Source: Yoonia sp. SS1-5 | Lineage (GTDB): Bacteria > Pseudomonadota > Alphaproteobacteria > Rhodobacterales > Rhodobacteraceae | DNA: 64,000 bases | Direction: 5' to 3' | NCBI RefSeq assembly: GCF_038443705.2 | Contig: NZ_CP151767.2 | Span: 3,401,501 to 3,465,500, forward strand | Part shown: positions 18,588-26,885 of the stretch, piece by piece | Position numbering within the stretch: the first letter of the stretch is position 1 | Layout of the letters: the number at the start of each line of letters is the position of its first letter | Notes under the pieces: generated by a model | Seen by the model: the letters and a program-made list of their open reading frames with translations, nothing else | Told to the model about the DNA's origin: nothing | The model's database searches: none | Program-made: the position numbers and the translations under genes

Positions 18588-19673
18588 CTACTCTAAAAAT
18601 CCAGTCTTTTCGGGTAGCCAACCATTATAAAGTGCAGCATTTGCACCCAGTGGCAGGTCGATCATGCGTCCGTTGCGGGCGGATTCATAGATCGCACTGA
18701 CCAATTCCAGTGACCGGCGGCCATCCATTGCCACCACCGCATCTGTGCCGTTGTTTTGTAACGCCTGTGCAAGGGCCGCGAAAAACCCAACAAAACCCAG
18801 CGGCGGGGCGGGTTGACCTGCCAGAAATGCGTCAAGCGCGGCCTGATCGCGATTGCGGGTCGTAAAGGTCCATGTGCCAGCCGCAGGCGTATAGGGCAAA
18901 AGATCGCTTTCAGCCGTCAGGTTTTCAAAACAGAACCGGAACCGGCTGGTGTCATTGGCCGCACCCAGGGTGATCGAACTGGTGGCCAGCGCACCTGATT
19001 CCATCTCGAAACTGATGGCGGCGCAGTCTTCGACCTCAATCTTGTTCACGCGGGTCGCAGTAAAGGCCGACAAGCGTTTGATCGGCCCAAGGATCGCGCA
19101 GAGCAGATCATGGTTGTGGATCGCATGGCCCAGCACGGCCCCGCCTTGTTCACCCTGCCACGTGCCGCGCCACGGATTGTCGTAATAATCCGCATCACGC
19201 CGCCAATGTGTCTCGATGCTTGCCACCAGTGGCTTGCCCGCAAAACCCGCATCAATCAGCGCGCGCAGCTTTGCGATTTCAGGCCCATAGCGATACTGAA
19301 ACACCGGCGTCAAAACGCGCCCCGCGGCCTCTGCCGCTGCAATCAGCGCATCAGCATCGCGCAGCGAACTGACCAATGGTTTTTCACAAACGACATGTTT
19401 TCCGGCTTGCAACGCCGTCATCGAAATATCGAAATGCAGATGCGGGGGCAGGCAGATGTCGATCAGGTCGATGTCATCGCGCGCAAGCACCGCATCAAAA
19501 TCCGACGTGACATGGGTCACCGCTGGATCGGCGCGTTCATTGACAATCACCTCAGCCGCGCGGGCCGCATCCAGATCACATAGAACAGGCACCACATAAT
19601 CATCGGGCAGCTGCAGATAGGCGCGCAAGTGTTCGCGCCCGATCCCGGCACCAATGATGGCAACGCGGATCAC
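18588..19673 (-). CDS. Gfo/Idh/MocA-family oxidoreductase (A)
   Basis: NAD(P)-dependent sugar oxidoreductase family. The ~361-residue product opens with the Rossmann motif IIGAGIGREH. The catalytic EKP motif is in GKHVVCEKPLV near residue 97, and the C-terminal domain has HAIHNHDLL, the usual active-site histidine region. GTG 19673 is chosen because it overlaps the stop of the preceding gene (GTGA) and places the Rossmann strand at the N-terminus. Third of three different family members in a row; the nearby importer and uxuA suggest it acts on a uronate or uronide at C2-C4 of the ring, but the substrate cannot be read from sequence. Confidence 0.88.
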   Translation of the reverse strand: MIRVAIIGAGIGREHLRAYLQLPDDYVVPVLCDLDAARAAEVIVNERADPAVTHVTSDFDAVLARDDIDLIDICLPPHLHFDISMTALQAGKHVVCEKPLVSSLRDADALIAAAEAAGRVLTPVFQYRYGPEIAKLRALIDAGFAGKPLVASIETHWRRDADYYDNPWRGTWQGEQGGAVLGHAIHNHDLLCAILGPIKRLSAFTATRVNKIEVEDCAAISFEMESGALATSSITLGAANDTSRFRFCFENLTAESDLLPYTPAAGTWTFTTRNRDQAALDAFLAGQPAPPLGFVGFFAALAQALQNNGTDAVVAMDGRRSLELVSAIYESARNGRMIDLPLGANAALYNGWLPEKTGFLE

Positions 19674-20671
19674 GCCTCTGCCATCGCTTGCGCGTGCAAA
19701 GCCAGTTCCATGACCTTGAAGCAATGGGCCTGCGACATCGCCGTTTCCGTCCGGTCGCGGATGTCGGCGGCCAGCCGGGCGAAATAGGGATAGCCCGCAT
19801 AAGACGCATCAATATATTCGCAGCGGGTCCCATTGACGAGGTACAGGTGATCTGTCCCGTCATTCCGGGCCACATCCACATATTTGCGCAACTCGATATA
19901 CCCGTCTGTCCCCAGAATGGTCAGCCGCCCGTCGCCCCAAGTGGGCAGGGCATCCGGGTTGTACCAATCCACGCGGATATAGCCGTGGCCCTGATCGCTT
20001 TTTAGCGACAACTCTCCAAAATCCTGCAGCCCGGGATCGTCCGGGTTGGCGTAATTGGCAACATTGGCCATCGTGACCTTGGCATCACTCGATCCGGTAA
20101 AGAACAGGAACTGATCAATCTGGTGCGAGGCGATATCGGTCAAAACCCCCCCATATTTCTCACGCTCAAAGAACCAACCGGGGCGGGTCGGGCGGTTCAA
20201 CCGATGCGGCCCCATACCCATGGTCTGGATCACGCGACCAATGGCGCCGGCCTGCACCAGTTCGGCGGCCTTTGTCACGCAAGCGACCTCGAACCGTTCA
20301 GAGAAATTCACAGACCAGATGCGGCCTGTTTTGGCCACGCAGGCCTTGATCGCATCCAGTTGCGCCATGGTTGTGCAGCCGGGCTTGTCTGTCATGACAT
20401 CCTTGCCGTGTTCCATCGCCTCAATCGCGAGGGCGGCGCGATCAGCAGGGATCGCTGCGATCAGGATCAGATCAATGCTGTCATCTTCCATCAGTGCCGC
20501 ACGGTCCGCCATGCGTGGCACACCGGGAAAGCGTTTATCGAACCCATCCAGCGTGCCGGGATCGCCATCGGTCCAGTAGCCCGCGAACTCTGCGCCCACC
20601 TCTATCATGCGGCCTGCCATGCCATAGATATGGCGGTGATCAAGGCCGATGGCGGCAAAGCGTAACGTCAT
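19670..20671 (-). CDS. Gfo/Idh/MocA-family oxidoreductase (B), atypical nucleotide motif
   Basis: The 333-residue product keeps the two-domain architecture of the family: a Rossmann half with a DKPG motif (GKDVMTDKPGCTT, lysine near residue 96) and a C-terminal alpha/beta half with DIASHQIDQFLFF. The usual GxGxxG glycine loop is replaced by AIGLDHRHIYGM, bringing two histidines and an aspartate to where NAD(P) phosphates bind. Such variants exist in the family but are poorly understood. It lies 2 bases after gene C and overlaps gene A. It may be an oxidoreductase, or one of the NAD-dependent glycosidase-like members. Confidence 0.82.
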   Translation of the reverse strand: MTLRFAAIGLDHRHIYGMAGRMIEVGAEFAGYWTDGDPGTLDGFDKRFPGVPRMADRAALMEDDSIDLILIAAIPADRAALAIEAMEHGKDVMTDKPGCTTMAQLDAIKACVAKTGRIWSVNFSERFEVACVTKAAELVQAGAIGRVIQTMGMGPHRLNRPTRPGWFFEREKYGGVLTDIASHQIDQFLFFTGSSDAKVTMANVANYANPDDPGLQDFGELSLKSDQGHGYIRVDWYNPDALPTWGDGRLTILGTDGYIELRKYVDVARNDGTDHLYLVNGTRCEYIDASYAGYPYFARLAADIRDRTETAMSQAHCFKVMELALHAQAMAEA

Positions 20672-20673
20672 AA

Positions 20674-21735
20674 TCAGACCTTCACATCAGGCACAGAAAC
20701 GGCCCGTTTTTCGTTTGAGGATTGGACGATAGCGCCAATCAGCGCGTGCACCTGCAAGGCCGCGCGACCCGGGACAAGCGGTGGGGTGTCCTGCACCATG
20801 CTGTCGGCGAAATCCTCGATCACGTCGCGGTGCCATTCATGGGTGAACGCCATAGGGTCTGCCCCGCCGCCCGTTGCGGCAGTTTCGCCGGTAATATCGG
20901 TGCGTCCGTCGCGCCAGATGACCCGCAATTCGCCGGATTGCAGGCGCGCGACGCAATGACTGAAATGCAAGGTGATGCTTTCGGCATCCCCGGGGTAGCT
21001 CGCAGTCGAGGCGATCAGTGACCCTGCTGCCCCGTTTTTGAACCGAAAGGCGGCGGTCACATAATCCTCAGCTTCCATTTGGTGCAAATGGGTGGAATGC
21101 GCCATCGCCTGCACCGCGTCTACTGGTCCGGCAAGCGACAGCAATAGATCAAGCGAATGGATGGCCTGGCTGATCAGGACGCCACCGCCATCGCGCGCAT
21201 AGCTCCCCCGGCCCGGCTCATCATAATAGGATTGGTCCCGCCACCAAGGAACAAAAACCTCTGCCATGGCCAGATTACCGGTGGTCCCGCCGCTGATCAG
21301 GTCCGCCAATGCCCTGCTGGCCTGCCGGACCCGATGCTGGAAGACAACGCCAAGCGTCACATTTGCCTTTTCACATGTTGTGACAAGCTGTGTGGCTGCG
21401 GGCAGGTCCCGTTCGACCGGTTTTTCAAGCAGGATGGATTTTCCGGCCACCGCCAGCGCCTCGACAATGGGCAGACGGGCGTTGGGCGGGGTCAGCACGA
21501 TGACCCAATGGATATCAGGATCGGCGCAGATCGCCTGCAGGCTGGAATAAGCGGCGACAGAATAGCCGCACCGTTGGGTCGCGTCCCGGGCAAAAGCTTC
21601 GGTGGCATCTGGCCGCCTGCTGTATACGGCCCGCAGCCGCAGCTTATGGCCCAGATCGGCCAGCGCCATGACATGCGTGCGTGCAACCATCCCGGCCCCG
21701 ATAATCGCAACATTGCGCTGGTATCCGTCCGGCAT
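20674..21735 (-). CDS. Gfo/Idh/MocA-family oxidoreductase (C)
   Basis: First gene of the leftward hexuronate operon; ATG 21735 lies about 18 bases from a 12-bp palindrome. The 353-residue product has a canonical VAIIGAGMVARTH nucleotide motif, EKP in GKSILLEKPVE near residue 103, and QAIHSLDLLLSLAG in the C-terminal domain. A YYDEPGRGSYARDGGGVL stretch resembles that of gene A (YYDNPWRGTWQGEQGGAVL), so A and C look like related paralogues with B more distant. Substrate unknown; context points to uronate-containing sugars. Confidence 0.87.
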   Translation of the reverse strand: MPDGYQRNVAIIGAGMVARTHVMALADLGHKLRLRAVYSRRPDATEAFARDATQRCGYSVAAYSSLQAICADPDIHWVIVLTPPNARLPIVEALAVAGKSILLEKPVERDLPAATQLVTTCEKANVTLGVVFQHRVRQASRALADLISGGTTGNLAMAEVFVPWWRDQSYYDEPGRGSYARDGGGVLISQAIHSLDLLLSLAGPVDAVQAMAHSTHLHQMEAEDYVTAAFRFKNGAAGSLIASTASYPGDAESITLHFSHCVARLQSGELRVIWRDGRTDITGETAATGGGADPMAFTHEWHRDVIEDFADSMVQDTPPLVPGRAALQVHALIGAIVQSSNEKRAVSVPDVKV

Positions 21736-21752
21736 CCTGACGTCCTGTATGA

Positions 21753-21764
21753 CCTGTATACAGG
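21753..21764. promoter_or_regulatory. Likely operator of the GntR/FadR-type regulator (CCTGTATACAGG)
   Basis: This perfect 12-bp palindrome lies in the 93-base gap between the divergent oxidoreductase and regulator genes. Its centre TGTATACA fits the TNGTNNNACNA-like dyads bound by FadR-subfamily regulators, and is close to the GGTATACC core of enterobacterial UxuR/ExuR sites. A further half-site CCTGTAT occurs at 21744-21750. One operator here could control both arms of the locus. Confidence 0.6.
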
Positions 21765-21828
21765 ATGACTATTGCAATGTAGAACACGCGGGACAAGCTG
21801 AAATTCGCGGCAGGGGCGCATAAGGCAA

Positions 21829-22545
21829 ATGGAGCAAAGGTCCATTGGGCAATTCTTTGACACGGCAACGCCGCGTCCGGTTGAACTGGACCGCAGCGTG
21901 GGGGTTCAAATCTTTGAGGCGCTCAAACTCGCGATCCTGCGGATGGAGATCGCGCCCGGCGCGCTGATTTCCGAGACCGAAGTCGGCCGGCTGTTTGCAG
22001 CCAGCCGGACACCTGTACGCGAGGCCCTGGCGCAGCTTCGTGCGGCGGGGTTGGTTGTGACGCAGGTCGGGCGCGGCAATTTCGCGACCAAGCTAAGCCA
22101 ACAGCGGATCAAAGAGGCGCAGTTTATCCGCGAGGCGCTGGAGTTGGGCAATGTTGCGGCCTTGTGCCAGAACGGATTGGACCCGACCCACCGTGCCGCA
22201 TTGCAACATAACCTCGAGACGCAGAAAAACTGTATGACTGCGGGGGACAAGTTGGGTTTTCAAGCCGTGGATGACCAGTTTCACATGATCCTTGCGCAGG
22301 CCACTGGCCATCCTCGGATGGCGCACATCCTTGAGCGTGAAAAGATGGCGCTGGACCGCCTGCGCGTCTTGTCCCTGGATGTTGCCGACCAAATGGGCCA
22401 ACTGCATGCCGAACATCTTGCGATATTTCAGGCCATTGATGCAGGGGAAGACGCATCCGCCCGACGCAGGATGGAGACGCACTTGCGATCGGTGCTGACA
22501 ACATTGGCAGATGTCGCAGACCGTCATGAGGAGTATTTTGCGTGA
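21829..22545 (+). CDS. GntR-family regulator with FCD ligand domain (FadR subfamily)
   Basis: The 238-residue product has a winged helix at about 25-90 (QIFEALKLAILRMEIAPGALISETEVGRLFAASRTPVREALAQL) and an all-helical FCD domain that normally binds a metal and a small carboxylate. Members such as UxuR, ExuR and LldR repress sugar-acid genes and are released by the pathway substrate or intermediate. Position at the head of the uxaC-uxuB arm, facing the other operon across a palindrome, makes it the likely local hexuronate regulator. Its stop overlaps the GTG of uxaC. Ligand unproven. Confidence 0.9.
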   Translation: MEQRSIGQFFDTATPRPVELDRSVGVQIFEALKLAILRMEIAPGALISETEVGRLFAASRTPVREALAQLRAAGLVVTQVGRGNFATKLSQQRIKEAQFIREALELGNVAALCQNGLDPTHRAALQHNLETQKNCMTAGDKLGFQAVDDQFHMILAQATGHPRMAHILEREKMALDRLRVLSLDVADQMGQLHAEHLAIFQAIDAGEDASARRRMETHLRSVLTTLADVADRHEEYFA

Positions 22546-23906
22546 ATGACCAATCCCTCAATGGTATTGCAGGCCTCATTTACGACGGCATTCGGCAACT
22601 GCCGATTGTGTCCCCGCATGGCCATTGCGACCCGCAATGGTTTGCCGATGACACCCGCTTTCCGGATCCGGCCGCACTGCTGATCCAGCCCGATCATTAC
22701 GTGTTCCGAATGCTCTACAGCCGTGGCGTCACGCTTGAGGAACTGGGGATCGGCGCGGCCAAAGACCCCCGTGACGTATTCCGCACCTTTGCTGCCCATT
22801 GGCATCTCTTTCTGGGGACCCCCAGCCGACGGTGGCTGGAATATTCCTTTCGAGAGGTGTTTGGCTTGGATGTGCCGCTATCCGTTGAAACCAGTGATCT
22901 CTATTTCGATGAGATTGCCTTGCGTCTGCGGCAGGACAGTTTTCGCCCGCGCGCCTTGTTTGATCGGTTTGGCATCGCGGTTCTGGCGACGACCGATGGG
23001 GCGCTGGATGATCTTGCCGCCCACGGGAAAATTGATGCAGCAGACTGGGGTGGGCGTATCATTCCAACATTTCGCCCCGACAGTATCATCAACCCGCACC
23101 ATCCGCATTTTGCAGATGACATGACCGCCCTTGCCACACTGACCGGCACAGATTGCGCGCAGTTTCCGGAATATCTGGATGCGATCCGCCAGCGCCGCGC
23201 TTTTTTCAAGCAGATGGGCGCCACCGCAACGGATCACGGGGTCACGGATTTGCAAACAGCATGGCTGGACGCGGACACCCTGCAAGACCTTCTGACCCGC
23301 GCGCTTGCAGGTGAGTTGAGCGGCTTGGAAGCCGCCCGGTTTGAAGGGCATATGTTGACCGAAATGGCGCAAATGTCGGTTGAGGATGGTCTGGTCATGC
23401 AGCTGCATGTTGGATCACGCCGATCGACCAATCGGGCGCTGTTTGCGGCGCACGGGCCTGATATGGGCGCTGATATTCCGCAGCCCGTGAATTGGGTGAC
23501 GGGGCTTGATGCGTTGTTGAACCGGGTGGGGAATAACCCGGCGCTTGAATTGATCCTGTTTACGCTGGACGAAACGACATATGCGCGCGAACTGGCGCCG
23601 ATGGCAGGGCATTGGCCAGCACTGCGGCTGGGACCGCCCTGGTGGTTTCATGACAGCGAGAACGGGATTGCCCGCTATCTTGATCAGGTGGTGGAAACCG
23701 CAGGCTACTGGAACCTGGCAGGCTTTAACGATGATACGCGGGCGTTCACATCCATCCCGGCCCGGCACGATTTGTGGCGGCGTGGCGTGGCGGTGCATTT
23801 GGGTCAGCAGGTCGCGCGCGGCCGGATGGGCCGGTCGGATGCTGCGGATATGGCCAAGCTTCTGGCCCATGATCTGGCGCTGGAAAGCTATCGGCTGGGG
23901 GGATAG
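22542..23906 (+). CDS. uxaC: Glucuronate (uronate) isomerase
   Basis: UxaC interconverts D-glucuronate and D-fructuronate, or D-galacturonate and D-tagaturonate. The 454-residue product shows the amidohydrolase-like metal motif PHGHCDP (His26 and His28), and further family stretches RWLEYSFREVFGLD, GSRRSTNR and WWFHDSENGI in the expected order. Length is close to the usual 465-470. The GTG start overlaps the regulator's TGA. Followed 4 bases later by the UxuB-like reductase, completing the glucuronate branch together with uxuA on the opposite arm. Confidence 0.95.
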   Translation: MNDQSLNGIAGLIYDGIRQLPIVSPHGHCDPQWFADDTRFPDPAALLIQPDHYVFRMLYSRGVTLEELGIGAAKDPRDVFRTFAAHWHLFLGTPSRRWLEYSFREVFGLDVPLSVETSDLYFDEIALRLRQDSFRPRALFDRFGIAVLATTDGALDDLAAHGKIDAADWGGRIIPTFRPDSIINPHHPHFADDMTALATLTGTDCAQFPEYLDAIRQRRAFFKQMGATATDHGVTDLQTAWLDADTLQDLLTRALAGELSGLEAARFEGHMLTEMAQMSVEDGLVMQLHVGSRRSTNRALFAAHGPDMGADIPQPVNWVTGLDALLNRVGNNPALELILFTLDETTYARELAPMAGHWPALRLGPPWWFHDSENGIARYLDQVVETAGYWNLAGFNDDTRAFTSIPARHDLWRRGVAVHLGQQVARGRMGRSDAADMAKLLAHDLALESYRLGG

Positions 23907-23909
23907 GGG

Positions 23910-25172
23910 ATGCCAAGGATCCTCCATTTCGGTATCGGGAATTTTCACCGCGCGCATCAGGCGGCCTATATTCAGGTCGCCGATCCGGCATGGCGGATCA
24001 CAGGCGTGTCGCTGCGCCATGCCACGATCAGGGATGCGCTGGCGTCGCAGGGTTTCGGCTACACATTGGTCATCAGGGATGCCGACGCCGCGCGCTATGA
24101 ACGGATGGCGGTGCATGATGAGGTCTTGGTGGGGCCAGAGGATGGCGCAGCCATTCTGGATCGGATTGCCGACCCCGATGTGAAAATGATCACCCTGACC
24201 GTGACCGAAAAAGGCTATCACCTTGGTGCAGATGGCAGGTTGAACAAGACCGCCCCTTTGATCGCGCATGACCTTGCCGCGCAACTGCCATCAACGGCGA
24301 TCGGGTTTCTGGCGCGTGGGCTGCGGCGCCGGGCGGACGAATGCGGCCCGCCGGTGAATATCGTGAGTTGCGACAACCTGCCGGACAACGGGCGCAAGCT
24401 GGCGCAAGCCATTGTTGCGTTCAGCGAATGGGCCGGGTTGGATCTGGCATCTTATCTGGACGCGCATGTTCGCTTTCCGAACACGATGGTGGATCGGATC
24501 GTTCCGGCAACAACCGATGCGCTGCGGGCGGAGGTTGCGGATGCCACCGGGCTGATGGACGCGCATCCGGTGGCAACCGAGGCGTTTTCCGAATGGTATA
24601 TCGCGGACACAATGCTGTCGCCGATACCTGATCTGGGTGGTGTGGGTGTCCGGATCGTGGCCGATGTCGCGCCGTTTGAATTGCGCAAATTGCGGATGCT
24701 GAACGGGGCGCATTCGCTGCTGGCCTATGCGGGGGTGCTGGCCGGCCACGATTATGTGCATCAGGCGATCCGTGATGCGCAATTGCGCGATCAGGTCGCG
24801 GCATTCTGGGAAGAGGCCGCAAGCACGTTACCTGCAGCAAGCCGAGATGGTGCGGATGATTATGCGCAGGCGTTGCTTGCCCGCTTTGCCAATCCCGGCC
24901 TTCGGCACGAATTGCGACAGATTGCGATGGATGGATCGCTGAAATTGCCCATTCGCATCGCACCGGTTATCGCGGCCAGACAAGCACGCGGTCAGACTGC
25001 CCCCGCCGCCGAGGGGGCGAGGCATGCCTGGGCCAGCTTTGTGGCGGCCGCCCTACGCAGCGGGACCGCCATTGATGATCCGCGCGCCGACATCTTTGCC
25101 GAGCTCGGCAAAACCCATCGCGGTGATGAACCCGCCCTGATTTCAGCCCTGCTGGACCAGATTTCAGGTTAG
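23910..25172 (+). CDS. uxuB: Fructuronate reductase / mannitol dehydrogenase-family protein
   Basis: The 420-residue product belongs to the long-chain polyol dehydrogenases: FGIGNFHRAHQ near residue 7 is the nucleotide-binding start, VSCDNLPDNG and the R/PNTMVDRIVP segment mark the middle, and KLRMLNGAHS carries the catalytic lysine, asparagine and histidine. UxuB reduces D-fructuronate to D-mannonate with NADH. Mannitol dehydrogenase has the same fold, but uxaC and uxuA around it favour fructuronate. It is shorter than the ~485-residue E. coli enzyme. Its TAG stop is the first three bases of an 18-bp palindromic repeat. Confidence 0.9.
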   Translation: MPRILHFGIGNFHRAHQAAYIQVADPAWRITGVSLRHATIRDALASQGFGYTLVIRDADAARYERMAVHDEVLVGPEDGAAILDRIADPDVKMITLTVTEKGYHLGADGRLNKTAPLIAHDLAAQLPSTAIGFLARGLRRRADECGPPVNIVSCDNLPDNGRKLAQAIVAFSEWAGLDLASYLDAHVRFPNTMVDRIVPATTDALRAEVADATGLMDAHPVATEAFSEWYIADTMLSPIPDLGGVGVRIVADVAPFELRKLRMLNGAHSLLAYAGVLAGHDYVHQAIRDAQLRDQVAAFWEEAASTLPAASRDGADDYAQALLARFANPGLRHELRQIAMDGSLKLPIRIAPVIAARQARGQTAPAAEGARHAWASFVAAALRSGTAIDDPRADIFAELGKTHRGDEPALISALLDQISG

Positions 25173-25187
25173 GGTCCTGACCCTAGG
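25170..25187. repeat. 18-bp palindromic intergenic repeat, copy 1 (dual stop codon)
   Basis: TAGGGTCCTGACCCTAGG sits between convergent uxuB and the GMC gene. Its left TAG is the uxuB stop, and CTA at 25183-25185 is the GMC-gene stop on the other strand, so the two genes are separated only by this element. The identical 18-mer occurs at 40067-40084. Arms TAGGGTC/GACCCTA flank a CT spacer, so the transcript can fold into a stem from either strand. A bidirectional terminator or processing site is a reasonable guess. Confidence 0.8.
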
Positions 25188-26784
25188 CCTTGCCCAAGAT
25201 CAGGTCCGACGCCTTTTCGCCAATCATGATGGCCGGCGCATTGGTGTTACCCGAGACGATCTCGGGCATGATCGAACAATCGGCCACGCGTAACCCGGCA
25301 ATCCCGTGCACCCGCAACTGATCATCGACCACCGCATCTTTTCCCTGACCCATCTTGCAGGTGCCCGTCGGGTGATAGATCGACGCGGTGTTGCTGCGCG
25401 CCCAGTCAAGGGTTGCATCGTAGTCGTCGATGTCCAGATCCTTGTGCGGCCGGAATTCCTCGGAGATTTTTGAGGTCAGCGGGGCGTGCCGGGCGATGCG
25501 CCGGGCGATATTGACCCCCTCGACAATTGTCCGACAGTCGGTTTCGGTCGACAGGTAGTTGGGGATGATTTTGGGATAGGTCCGCGGCTCGGCGCTTTGC
25601 AACCTGATCTCGCCCCTGCTTTCCGGGCGCAACTGGCAGACGGACATGGTGAATGCCGAAAACTTGTCAGCCCCCTTGCCGGGATTTTCCGCAGAGAGCG
25701 GTTGCACATGGAACTGGATATCGGGTGTTTCCAGATCGTCGCGTGTTTTCATGAACCCGGTGGCAAGGCTCGCCGCCATTGTCATGGGTCCTGCACGGAA
25801 CATCAGGTATTTCAGCCCGATCTTGGCCTGCCCAAGAAGCGAACTGACCTCATCATTCAATGTGGGTTCATTGCATTTGTAAACCAGCCGCGCCTGAAGA
25901 TGGTCCTGCATATTCCGCCCGACACCTGCAAGGTGCTCGACGACCTCAATGCCATGATCACCAAGATGATCCGCATCACCGATACCCGACAACATCAGGA
26001 TCTGGGGAGAGTTGATCGCCCCGCCCGACAGCACAATTTCACGCCGTGCGGTCACCGTTTGCTGGTTGCCTGCGCGGTCCGTGTAGGTGACGCCAGTGGC
26101 ATGTTTGTCCTTGATGATAACCTTTTCGACCTGTGCATGGGTGATGATTTGCAGGTTTTCACGGGATTTCACGGGATTAAGGTAAGCGACAGCCGCGCTG
26201 CAACGCCGTCCGTTGCGCGATGTCAGCTGGAAAAATCCCACACCTTCCTGTTCGGCCCCGTTATAGTCGGGGTTGAATTTATAGCCGGCGGCCTGCGCGG
26301 CCGCGACCCAGGCATCAGTGATCGGACGTTGAATGCGCATATTCGAGACCGAGAGCGGGCCTTCATTGCCGTGATATTCGTCCGCGCCGCGTTCGTTATT
26401 CTCGGCCCTTTTGAACAAGGGCAGCACATCTTCCCAGCCCCAGCCCTGATTGCCCATTTGCCGCCACCGGTTGTAATCCTGCGGCTGTCCACGGACATAA
26501 AGCAGCCCGTTCAGCGAGGATGAACCGCCCAGAACCTTGCCGCGGGGCCATTCAATGGACCGGCCATTCAACCCTGGGTCTGATTCTGTTTTGTAGCACC
26601 AGTCCACCTTTGGGTTGTGTATGGTTTTGAAATATCCGACCGGAATATGTATCCACGGGTTGATGTCGCGCCCGCCGGCTTCCAGCAAAATGACCTTATT
26701 ATTTGGGTCTGCGCTCAATCGGTTGGCCAAAACACAACCTGCTGATCCCGCGCCGACAACTATATAGTCAGCTTCCACTTCCAT
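25183..26784 (-). CDS. GMC-family FAD oxidoreductase (choline/alcohol dehydrogenase-like)
   Basis: The 533-residue flavoprotein oxidises an alcohol group with FAD as acceptor. The dinucleotide motif VVGAGSAGCVLANRL is at 9-23 with LLEAGG after it. Both GMC signatures are present (GKVLGGSSSLNGLLYVRG and SGGAINSPQILMLSGIG), and the active-site histidine/asparagine region is HPTGTCKMG plus GNTNAPAIMIGEKASD. No signal peptide, so it is cytoplasmic or membrane-associated. It lies back to back with a TRAP importer, which probably brings in its substrate. Choline is unlikely to be assured: no betaine-aldehyde dehydrogenase or BetI is nearby. Confidence 0.92.
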   Translation of the reverse strand: MEVEADYIVVGAGSAGCVLANRLSADPNNKVILLEAGGRDINPWIHIPVGYFKTIHNPKVDWCYKTESDPGLNGRSIEWPRGKVLGGSSSLNGLLYVRGQPQDYNRWRQMGNQGWGWEDVLPLFKRAENNERGADEYHGNEGPLSVSNMRIQRPITDAWVAAAQAAGYKFNPDYNGAEQEGVGFFQLTSRNGRRCSAAVAYLNPVKSRENLQIITHAQVEKVIIKDKHATGVTYTDRAGNQQTVTARREIVLSGGAINSPQILMLSGIGDADHLGDHGIEVVEHLAGVGRNMQDHLQARLVYKCNEPTLNDEVSSLLGQAKIGLKYLMFRAGPMTMAASLATGFMKTRDDLETPDIQFHVQPLSAENPGKGADKFSAFTMSVCQLRPESRGEIRLQSAEPRTYPKIIPNYLSTETDCRTIVEGVNIARRIARHAPLTSKISEEFRPHKDLDIDDYDATLDWARSNTASIYHPTGTCKMGQGKDAVVDDQLRVHGIAGLRVADCSIMPEIVSGNTNAPAIMIGEKASDLILGKA

Positions 26785-26885
26785 ATCCCCCGCTTATGTG
26801 AAAAAAATTCTAGGCAGAACGGTTTTACTATACTAGTGTTTTTTGGAACGAAAAGTCTCAATAATTGACAACATGGGAGAGAGTC
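26785..26885. promoter_or_regulatory. Divergent promoter region between GMC and TRAP genes
   Basis: This 101-base AT-rich gap must carry the promoters of both the GMC gene and the TRAP operon. A loosely symmetric TTTTGGAACGAAAA lies near 26842 and could be an IclR-type operator, since an IclR gene closes the TRAP operon. No confident -35/-10 pair. Confidence 0.4.
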
